Positions 41,635-48,899 of a DNA stretch of 50,082 nucleotides are shown piece by piece. The position numbers and the translations under genes are program-made. The stretch's first letter is position 1, and each line of letters opens with the position of its first letter. Where the stretch lies: contig CAJUSJ010000021.1 in assembly GCA_910588865.1 (NCBI GenBank), positions 1 through 50,082 of the forward strand, written 5' to 3'. Source of the DNA: an uncultured Lachnospiraceae bacterium. GTDB taxonomy: Bacteria > Bacillota > Clostridia > Lachnospirales > Lachnospiraceae. The notes below the pieces were generated by a model. It was not told where the DNA came from, did not search any database, and worked only from the letters and a program-made list of their open reading frames with translations.

Positions 41635-43839
41635 ATGGCTATTATTTTTAATCAGAAGGCAAAAACCTTTACCCTTCACACCAAAAATACTTCCTATCAG
41701 ATGAAGACCGGCAATTTAGACTACCTGCTTCACCTCTACTATGGTCCCTCCATCCCGGACCAGGATATGAGCTATCAGATCATGCGGTATGACCGTGGTT
41801 TTTCCGGCAACCCTTATGAATCCCGGAATTGTCGTACTTTTTCCTTAGATGCCCAGCCCCAGGAATTCTCCACCCAGCAGCAGGGGGATTTCCGCGCCGC
41901 CAGCATAGAGGTGGTCAACAGCGACGGCAGCTACTCCTACCACGGAAAAGTCGCGGGCCACCGGATCCTGGAGGGAAAATATAAGCTAAATACCCTTCCC
42001 ACCGTATTTGCCAACCATACGGACACAGCGGACACTCTGGAAGTGACCCTGCGGGACCCTGTAAGCAATATTGACGTGATTTTGCTGTACGGTGTATTTG
42101 AGGAAATGGACATCATCACCAGGGCGGTAAAGGTGGTGAACCATGGAGACAAGCCTGTACACTTGAGAAAGATCATGTCCATGTGCCTGGACTTTTTAAA
42201 TGGCGCTGACTTTGACTTAGTGAGTCTTCCGGGGCGTTACGGTCAGGAGCGGCAGGTAGAGCGGCAGCCTATGACCCACCATATTCATACCATCGGCAGT
42301 GTCCGGGGTTTCTCCAGCCACCAGCAGAACCCCTTTGTGATCCTCTGTGACAGGGAAGCCTCTGAGGACCACGGCAGATGTTACGGATTTTCTCTTATGT
42401 ACAGCGGAAACTTCCTGGCAGAGGCAGAGCTTGACCAGTACGATCAGCTGCGGCTATGCATGGGAATCAATCCAAAACAGTTCTTCTATGAGCTGAAACC
42501 CGGCCAGGTCTTTGAGGGGCCTGAGGTGGTTATGGCATTTACCACCCAGGGCTTTACCGCTTTAAGCCACCTGTATCATGATTTCTACCGCTCCAATCTC
42601 TGCAAAAGCAAATTTGTGGGGCAGGTACAGCGCCCGGTGCTGATCAACAGCTGGGAGGCTGCCTTCATGGACTTTGACGATGTCAAGCTGGTGGAGATCG
42701 CCAAGGCGGCCAAGAATATGGGAGTGGATCTGCTGGTCATGGATGACGGCTGGTTTGGAAAAAGAGACGATGACAACAGCGGCCTGGGGGACTGGTATGT
42801 CAACGAGAATAAGATCAAGTGCGGCCTTCACAAGCTGGTGGAGCAGATCAATGAACTGGACATGAAATTCGGCATCTGGTTTGAGCCAGAGATGGTGTCC
42901 GAGGACAGCGACCTCTACCGGGCACACCCGGAATGGACCATGGAAATCCCCGGAAGGCCGGCTGTGCGCAGCCGGAACCAGATGGCCCTGGACTTAAGCC
43001 GCCGGGAGGTTCAGGATTACATCATTGAAAAAGTCAACGCCATCCTGGATGACGCCAATATCTACTATGTAAAGTGGGACATCAACCGCTCCCTCACCGA
43101 CATCTGGTCCAACGGCCTTCCCGCCGAAAAACAGGAGGAGGTGTACCACCGCTATATCTTAGGACTGTACCGGGTCATGGACGAAATCATTCTGACCCAC
43201 CCGGATATCCTGTTTGAGGGATGCAGCGGCGGCGGACGGTATGACCCGGCCATGCTTCACTATTACCCCCAGTACTGGGTCAGCGACAACAACAACCCCA
43301 TTGACCGGCTGAAGCTCCACTACGGCACTTCCTTCGTGTACCCAACCTGCACCATGGGCGCTCATATCTCTGACAGCGGCAGGTTCGTCCCTCTGGAGAC
43401 CAAGGCCGCGGTGGCCATGTGCGGTACTTTCGGCTATGAGCTGGATGCCACAAAGCTGTCAAAAAAGGAACAGGAAATCTGCAAAAAACAGAGCGACCTG
43501 TTCCGAAAGTATTACCACATTACTTTTAAAGGAGATTTTTACCGCCTCACCAATCCTTTTAAGATGGGAAATATGACCGCCTGGCAGCATGTGACCAAAG
43601 ATAAAACGGAATCCCTGATCAGCGTGGTGGTCACCAATCTGACATGCAATGGGCCTCAGGAATATGTCAGAGCCAAAGGACTGGATCCAAAGGCCATGTA
43701 TTCCGTTAACGGAAGCAAGGAGATCAGGTCCGGGGCCGCTCTTATGAATGGAGGACTGCCTATTAACAGGGAGGTGCCGGAGTACTGGGCGTTCCAATTT
43801 TATTTGGTGAAAGAGGAGGCCATAGGGACAAAGGAATAA
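41635..43839 (+). CDS. Alpha-galactosidase, GH36
   Basis: Hydrolyses terminal alpha-1,6-galactose from raffinose-family sugars, melibiose and galactomannans. The 734-residue length is that of bacterial GH36 tetrameric enzymes. Layout: N-terminal beta-sandwich, then a TIM barrel with LLVMDDGWFGKRDDD, a YVKWDINRSLTD nucleophile motif (Asp482), EGCSGGGRYDP, and WVSDNNNPIDRL with the acid/base Asp551. No signal peptide, so it acts on imported oligosaccharide in the cytoplasm. AAAGGAG precedes the ATG, and TGGTACACT near 41593-41601 may be an extended -10. No transporter or regulator gene adjoins it and no cre site was seen. Confidence 0.95.
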   Translation: MAIIFNQKAKTFTLHTKNTSYQMKTGNLDYLLHLYYGPSIPDQDMSYQIMRYDRGFSGNPYESRNCRTFSLDAQPQEFSTQQQGDFRAASIEVVNSDGSYSYHGKVAGHRILEGKYKLNTLPTVFANHTDTADTLEVTLRDPVSNIDVILLYGVFEEMDIITRAVKVVNHGDKPVHLRKIMSMCLDFLNGADFDLVSLPGRYGQERQVERQPMTHHIHTIGSVRGFSSHQQNPFVILCDREASEDHGRCYGFSLMYSGNFLAEAELDQYDQLRLCMGINPKQFFYELKPGQVFEGPEVVMAFTTQGFTALSHLYHDFYRSNLCKSKFVGQVQRPVLINSWEAAFMDFDDVKLVEIAKAAKNMGVDLLVMDDGWFGKRDDDNSGLGDWYVNENKIKCGLHKLVEQINELDMKFGIWFEPEMVSEDSDLYRAHPEWTMEIPGRPAVRSRNQMALDLSRREVQDYIIEKVNAILDDANIYYVKWDINRSLTDIWSNGLPAEKQEEVYHRYILGLYRVMDEIILTHPDILFEGCSGGGRYDPAMLHYYPQYWVSDNNNPIDRLKLHYGTSFVYPTCTMGAHISDSGRFVPLETKAAVAMCGTFGYELDATKLSKKEQEICKKQSDLFRKYYHITFKGDFYRLTNPFKMGNMTAWQHVTKDKTESLISVVVTNLTCNGPQEYVRAKGLDPKAMYSVNGSKEIRSGAALMNGGLPINREVPEYWAFQFYLVKEEAIGTKE

Positions 43840-43913
43840 CCCGTTTCTCCTTCAGGGTACCTGGATACAGCAAAAATTCGAAATGGAAATTTTCCGAAAT
43901 TCCCGTTCCCATC

Positions 43914-43942
43914 TTGCCATTGCCCCGGGTTTGGCATATAAT
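43914..43942 (+). promoter_or_regulatory. Near-consensus promoter for the hybrid kinase gene
   Basis: TTGCCA (43914-43919), 17 bases, TATAAT (43937-43942). It shows that the in-frame TTG start at 43914 is not a real translation start: the gene proper begins at 44013. Confidence 0.75.
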
Positions 43943-44012
43943 TAGAAGCGTCAAAACGTTCTGGCGCGAAGTCCAGGCAAGATACGTCGTCTTACAGACA
44001 AGGGAGCATACC

Positions 44013-45596
44013 ATGGAAGAACCGAAAGAATTTTTATCCATGTTCACAGAAGGGAAACCCGAGTACATTCAGACATTTTATCAAACGGTCTCCCAGAACA
44101 TTGATACCACGATATTTATCGTAAAGAAGACAGAGAAGGCCGCTGAATATGTCTTTGAGAATACAGACCGGCTTCTGGGAATTCCGGCGGAAAAGTTTTA
44201 TCATAACGATCCCTCTGACACCAATGAGCTTTATGGGAAAATTATGGAGATTCTCCGCTCTGAGCGGCCCAAAGAGCAAAAAAGATGGGAAATAGAATGT
44301 TTTAATAAAACCTTTGGACAGACTATGTGGCTGTCCGTGACCTGCAGCCCTGTTATCTTTGGTACAGAAGAAAAATATATATTCTCTTTTTCCAACCTGA
44401 CAGAAGAGCGCCTGATCCGCAGGGCCCTCTCGGAAGCCGCCAATGCCGCCTCCCAGGCCAGCGCCGCCAAAAGCCGTTTTCTCTCCAACATGTCCCACGA
44501 TATCCGGACTCCCATGAACGCCATTATGGGCTTCGCGGCCTTGGCCCAAAAAAACATAGGTGACATGAATAAGGTTTCCGGGTATTTACAAAAAATCCTG
44601 TCCTCCGGCAAGCTCCTCCTGGAACTTATGAAAGATGTCCTGGAGATGAGCTTGTTAGAAAGCGGCAAGATGGTCATCAAAGAATCCGAAAATGATCTGA
44701 GGGAAATTTTTCAGGAGACATACAATGTTGTGTCAGAGGAGATGGAGAAACGGCAGCTTAACTTTTACATGGATCTGGAAAATCTCCACAACACCCATGT
44801 AATCTGTGACAGCACCCATTTGAATCAGATTCTCATGAATCTGCTGAGCAATTCCATGAAATTTACTCCAGCAGGCGGCAGCGTGACCCTGACTTTGTCC
44901 CAGGCTGACAGTTCTCTGGAAGGCTGGGGAAATTTTGAGATCCGCGTGAAGGACACCGGAATCGGCATCAGCCAGCAGTTTCTCCCCCGGGTATTTGATT
45001 CTTTTGAGAGGGAGGTCAACTCCACGGTCAACAAGATTCCGGGAACCGGACTTGGGATGTCCATCACCAAGGCAATAGTGGAACTGATGAACGGCATGAT
45101 TGACGTAAAAAGCCAGAAAGGACAGTGGACCGAATTCACGGTCACCTTCTTCTTCCCCCTTGTCCAAACCCACGCTTTACAGGCAGAACCGGATTCCGGA
45201 GAGAACGCGGATTTCACCAACACCCGGATTCTTCTGACAGAGGATAATGAATTAAACAGGGAGATCGCTACTGAGATTCTCACAGGATACGGATTTCAAA
45301 TTGAAACCGCTGAGAACGGACAGATCGCCGTGGAAATGCTTTCCAAATCCTCTCCCGGATATTATGACCTGATTCTCATGGATATCCAGATGCCTGTCAT
45401 GAACGGGCACCAGGCCACAAGAGCAATCCGCCAATTAGAAGACCCTGCCCTGTCAAAGACCACCATTGTGGCCATGACAGCCAACGCCTTTCATGAAGAT
45501 GAACAGGCGGCCTTGGACTGCGGCATGGATGGGTTTATCACAAAACCCATTGACGTGGATCTGCTTATAAAAAAATTGAAAGAGATCCTTGGTTAA
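44013..45596 (+). CDS. Soluble hybrid sensor histidine kinase with receiver domain
   Basis: 527 residues without any membrane segment. Order: a PAS-like sensor region (about 1-130), HisKA with SHDIRTPMNAIMGF (phosphorylated His162), HATPase with N box NLLSNSMKFTP, DTGIGIS and GTGLGMS, and a C-terminal receiver with E410-D411, phospho-acceptor Asp457 in LILMDIQMPVMNGHQA, and Lys511. No separate response regulator or Hpt gene is nearby, so its output is unknown. AGGGAG precedes the ATG. It may be a cytoplasmic sensor feeding a phosphorelay such as that to Spo0A, but this is speculation. Confidence 0.93.
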   Translation: MEEPKEFLSMFTEGKPEYIQTFYQTVSQNIDTTIFIVKKTEKAAEYVFENTDRLLGIPAEKFYHNDPSDTNELYGKIMEILRSERPKEQKRWEIECFNKTFGQTMWLSVTCSPVIFGTEEKYIFSFSNLTEERLIRRALSEAANAASQASAAKSRFLSNMSHDIRTPMNAIMGFAALAQKNIGDMNKVSGYLQKILSSGKLLLELMKDVLEMSLLESGKMVIKESENDLREIFQETYNVVSEEMEKRQLNFYMDLENLHNTHVICDSTHLNQILMNLLSNSMKFTPAGGSVTLTLSQADSSLEGWGNFEIRVKDTGIGISQQFLPRVFDSFEREVNSTVNKIPGTGLGMSITKAIVELMNGMIDVKSQKGQWTEFTVTFFFPLVQTHALQAEPDSGENADFTNTRILLTEDNELNREIATEILTGYGFQIETAENGQIAVEMLSKSSPGYYDLILMDIQMPVMNGHQATRAIRQLEDPALSKTTIVAMTANAFHEDEQAALDCGMDGFITKPIDVDLLIKKLKEILG

Positions 45597-45599
45597 ATG

Positions 45600-45670
45600 C
45601 CCCGCCAAACCCGGACAGATCGCCGCCTGTTGGACTGCGGGCGGCAGGTATGGGCACCGCTTTGGCGGGG
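45600..45670. terminator. Large hairpin between convergent genes
   Basis: CCCCGCCAAA (45600-45609) pairs perfectly with TTTGGCGGGG (45661-45670). The 51-base interior holds a second stem GCCGCC/GGCGGC. It fills the gap between the kinase gene and the convergent AAA-like pseudogene and could terminate both, though neither side has a strong T-run. Confidence 0.5.
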
Positions 45671-45676
45671 GATTAT

Positions 45677-47391
45677 CTACTCTTTTTCAATCACCACTTT
45701 GCACTTCTTCTTAAAACAGGCTATGCCGTACTTATAGATCGAGCGAAAACCATCCTCCCTCAATTCCGCTGTGTATCCATCTTTCTCGATCTGCTCCATG
45801 GCCTCCCGGCAGGCTGCCTCAAAGTTCCCCTTCTCAGCGTACTTTACCTCTATAATGATTCCAATCTCCTCTCTCTTGATCCTGACCACAAGGTCACTGT
45901 ACCCATCTCCGGACTCTCTGTTGGATTTTACATACCAGTCTTCCTTAAATCCTAATATTCCAAGCAATATCCCGTGGTAAAAATCTTCTTTTTGCGGTTT
46001 TCTCACAAACGTGTCCCGGATGCTGATGGTCTTTCCCAGGTAGGCGTTAAGCAATCTCTCCACCTCTCCCGCCTTTCCTTCCCTCAGCGCCCCGCAGAAT
46101 TCCTCCAGCCTCTTTCCGTCCTTCCCCGCCTCCTCTTTGAACATGGACATGATCCGCTCCGTGAATATATTCCGGATCTCCATGTTGGGAATGGCCAGCT
46201 CCACGCGTTTTCCAACCGGTTTCCCGCGCATGGTCAGATACCCTGTCATGAACAGCACGCTCCAAAGATTCCCCGCGGTCTCGTACAGGTTATCGTAAGT
46301 CAGTTCCTCGCGGACCTCCTTTGTCACCGTCTCGCCCGCCACCAGGGCCTCGATCTCCCCTCTCGTCAGGCCCTTGTCCACTTTCTCCATAAAGTACCTG
46401 ACGATATCGTTTCCGCTGGTGTTGGACCAATAGTCCCTTGGCTCCAGATCCGGCTCATCGGTCAGGTCATCGCAAAAGTTGATCACGTCCCATGGGCAGT
46501 ACACGTCCACATTCCCGAAACGGTATCCGTCATACCAGCCCCTCACCGAGTCATACCAGTTATCCAATCCATAATATCCCAGCATCTCTCTCACTTCCCT
46601 GTCGGTAAAGCCGAAATACTCGTCAAACCGGACTGAGGTGACAGAGAAAACCTTTGGGTTGTTCAGGCCCGTGAAAATGCTCTCCTTGGCCACACGCAGA
46701 CAGCTGGTCAGCACCGCGAACTGAAGGTTGTCGTTGGTCTTAAGGGCCTGGTTAAACATTCCGCGGATCAATGTGACCATCCGCTCATAATATCCCCTTT
46801 CGCTGGCCTTCGCGAGGGGCACGTCATACTCGTCTATCAGGATAATGGCTTTCTGACCATAATGTTTCCTAAGTAATTCCGAAAGCCTGCGCAGGCTGTG
46901 GCACAGGGTTCCCTGATCTATGTTTCCTTTCATTAACACAGAAACTTTCATTAACACAGAAAATGTCTTTTTATCTTCCAATGAGAATCTGTCGCTTTCA
47001 AGGACATACTGCAGTCTCCTCGCTTCCTCGTTAATCACTTCGATCATCATGTCGCGGGCAGTCTCATAGTCCTCCGCTTCCACGCCTTTAAAGCTGACTG
47101 ACACCACTGGGAATCTCCCCATATATTCCCGGCACAAATCCTCTTCCTTTGAGATATCCAGGCCGTCAAACAGTGTCTTGTCACAGCCGATCTCAAAGAA
47201 TGCCCGGAGCATACTCATATTCAGCGACTTGCCGAACCTTCTGGGTCTGGTAAACAGATTCACTTCCCCCATCTATAAAGCAGATCACGGATCAGCCCTG
47301 TCTTGTCCACATAGTAAAATCCATCGGTTCGGATTTTTTCAAAATTCTCAATTCCCACCGGAAGTTTTTTCTTCCCGCTTCCGCCGCCCAT
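45677..47391 (-). pseudogene. AAA-ATPase-like/PD-(D/E)XK protein, frameshifted near the N-terminus
   Basis: The main part (45677-47272) encodes 531 residues starting MGEVNLFTRPRRFGKSLNMS (a Walker A variant), with ILIDEYDVPLAKA (Walker B), and ending in a nuclease-like domain YSDLVVRIKREEIGIIIEVKY. This is the AAA-ATPase_like plus PDDEXK_9 architecture common in gut anaerobes. The missing N-terminus lies upstream in another frame: ATG 47391 starts MGGGSGKKKLPVGIENFEKI and continues RTDGFYYVDKTGLIRDLLYR before a stop at 47260. The frames meet at a run of five G (plus-strand C 47266-47270); one more G would restore WGEVNLFTRP. GGAAGG precedes ATG 47391. It may be a pseudogene, a sequencing slip, or rescued by restart at ATG 47272. 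Function of intact relatives is unknown. Confidence 0.8.
46927..46962. repeat. 18-bp perfect tandem duplication in the AAA-like gene
   Basis: CTTTCATTAACACAGAAA occurs twice back to back and keeps the frame, giving SVLMKVSVLMKG in the protein. Likely a recent slippage event. Confidence 0.85.
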
Positions 47392-47452
47392 ATATCGTCC
47401 CTTCCTTCCCCAGATCCGCCGCCTTCGGTTGCCCCATTCCCTTTAGGCAAAA

Positions 47453-47481
47453 TTCTAACACCGAAATATTATTTCTATCAA
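47453..47481 (-). promoter_or_regulatory. Possible promoter for the AAA-like gene
   Basis: Minus-strand TTGATA (47476-47481), 17 bases, TTAGAA (47453-47458), overlapping the end of the Rpn gene and about 60 bases before ATG 47391. Confidence 0.4.
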
Positions 47482-48413
47482 AGAATTTTAAACTCTTTAT
47501 ACAGATTCGCTCTTACCGCCTTATCCGTTGCCGCCTTTTGGACATCCTCATTTCTGCCTTTTAAAATCAGCAGTGACACAAGTCTTCCTAATTTATCCTC
47601 CCCTTCTTCCTGTCCCTCTTTTCGTCCCTCTTTTCGTCCCTCTTTTCGTCCTTCTTCTCGTCCTTCTTCTCGTCCTTCTTTTCGTCCCTCTTCTCTGAGC
47701 ATCTTCATAGTCTCAGCCTCGTTATATTCTGTAATGCACATATCTCTTACCTCCGCTCTGTTGCCCATCAAAAACATTCTGATTTCGTAATCCGCGGGCA
47801 TATCATTAATTGCTTTATCTACGGCTTCGCCGATCTCCATCCCATTTAATCTGTTTCCACGAATCTGCTCTACAAACCACGCGTACTCAGCCAGTGGTTT
47901 GCAGGCTTTCATCAGTTTCGTGTTATGTCCATAGTTGATGTTTATCATTCGCGTTTTCACTTCAATATCCGGCTCCATGGCTTCCCCTTCACACTCAAAA
48001 GCGTCGCTCAGGCATAAGATTTTATCCTCTTCGCCTTCTGTTCCGTTGTAAAAGGTTACAAGCTTTGGAAGCGGAAGCCGCACCATCGTCTTTCCATAAA
48101 TATTCAGGTTGTTCATTTGAATATATTTATCATAAAGTTTTCCTGCGTACATCAGCTGACGCACCGGCATATTGGGATTGTAAGTGCTTTGTTGCTCGTA
48201 AATATTCATTACATAGAACAGAATAAAAGAAATATCATTTTTCATTCCCATATAAACAGCGTTTTCAATGGTCGTGAAATAAATGTCTTCCGGGTTTTCA
48301 TAATTGGTGCCGTTTACCCCATTATACAAGCTTAGTGTCCATTCTCTGTTAGTCTCACTTCCAAACAAAAAGCTGAATAAACGGTCTTTATATTTCTTAT
48401 TGATTGTTGGCAT
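47478..48413 (-). CDS. Rpn family recombination-promoting nuclease/putative transposase-like protein
   Basis: 311 residues from the ATG at 48413 (MPTINKKYKDRLFSFLFG). The start was chosen because a G-rich site lies just upstream and the family begins this way; a longer frame to 48479 adds a non-conserved leader. The N-terminal PD-(D/E)XK-type domain includes FLFGSETNREWTLSLYNGVN and NAVYMGMKNDISFILFYVMN. A tetrapeptide repeat of the type R/K-x-E-G, eight units long, precedes a short conserved C-terminal helix (DKLGRLVSLLILKG). In E. coli, Rpn proteins cleave DNA and raise RecA-independent recombination. Catalytic residues are less clear here, and many Clostridia carry multiple variable copies. 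A strong promoter lies at 48516-48544. Confidence 0.85.
   Translation of the reverse strand: MPTINKKYKDRLFSFLFGSETNREWTLSLYNGVNGTNYENPEDIYFTTIENAVYMGMKNDISFILFYVMNIYEQQSTYNPNMPVRQLMYAGKLYDKYIQMNNLNIYGKTMVRLPLPKLVTFYNGTEGEEDKILCLSDAFECEGEAMEPDIEVKTRMININYGHNTKLMKACKPLAEYAWFVEQIRGNRLNGMEIGEAVDKAINDMPADYEIRMFLMGNRAEVRDMCITEYNEAETMKMLREEGRKEGREEGREEGRKEGRKEGRKEGQEEGEDKLGRLVSLLILKGRNEDVQKAATDKAVRANLYKEFKIL
47601..47696 (-). repeat. Eight-unit 12-bp tandem repeat inside the Rpn gene
   Basis: Units of the type TTTTCGTCCCTC on the plus strand encode REEG/RKEG tetrapeptides, ending in QEEG. Since each unit is four codons, gain or loss of units keeps the frame and changes only linker length. Confidence 0.85.
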
Positions 48414-48515
48414 ATGCCCCCCTTCACTCCTTTCGTTTGTATGGCTTTTATATTTTTTGCGGCTTTTACTGGTGAACATCTCTGACTGTACATCTTTCCG
48501 TAGTTCTCTAAAAGA

Positions 48516-48544
48516 ATTATAACATCTCTATATGATAATTACAA
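48516..48544 (-). promoter_or_regulatory. Promoter of the Rpn gene
   Basis: Minus-strand TTGTAA (48539-48544), 17 bases, TATAAT (48516-48521), about 100 bases before the ATG at 48413. The whole segment 48504-48551 recurs in diverged form at 48800-48848. Confidence 0.7.
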
Positions 48545-48671
48545 GGGGTCGATTTGAACCGCGCCTCTACTTATTTAGTAAGTTTTTTATACTTATCACA
48601 TTAAAGTTATAAACTTATATCAAACGCTTTACACGACAAAAATCGCAAAAAGGCTTGCCGGTATGGCAGGC

Positions 48672-48848
48672 GTAATCCGCAGGCATATCATTAATTGCTT
48701 TATCTACGGCTTCGCCGATCTCCATCCCATTTATTCTGTTCCCGCAAATCTGCTCTACAAACCCCGCATACTCAGCCAGTGTTTTACAGGCTTTTATCGT
48801 TTCTTAAAGGAATGATATCATTTCCATGTGGTAACTACAAGAGGTCGT
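48672..48848 (-). pseudogene. Deleted second copy of the Rpn gene with promoter
   Basis: Plus-strand 48672-48803 closely matches the interior of the Rpn gene at 47786-47919 (for example the shared CATATCATTAATTGCTTTAT). It runs straight into 48800-48848, a diverged copy of the Rpn promoter region 48504-48551. Everything between, including the 5' half of the gene, is missing, so it is a non-functional internal-deletion remnant. The promoter survives as TTGTAG (48835-48840), 17 bases, TATCAT (48812-48817). The rest of the 48414-48899 gap holds the Rpn promoter and AT-rich sequence with no other gene visible. Confidence 0.8.
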
Positions 48849-48899
48849 GTTCTCTCCATGGTATTGTTTCATTCCATATAAATGAGCATAATATAGCGC

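Noticed and set aside
43914..44012. N-terminal extension of the hybrid kinase from a TTG
   Set aside because: The proposed start lies within the -35 box of a near-consensus promoter; a proper ribosome site precedes ATG 44013.
47601..47696. Short regularly spaced repeats considered as a CRISPR array
   Set aside because: The 12-bp units are contiguous with no spacers, lie within a reading frame and encode an Arg/Lys-Glu-Gly linker.
45677..48413. Complete insertion sequence or transposon
   Set aside because: The Rpn and AAA-like genes resemble mobile-element families by name, but I saw no terminal inverted repeats or target duplications flanking them.
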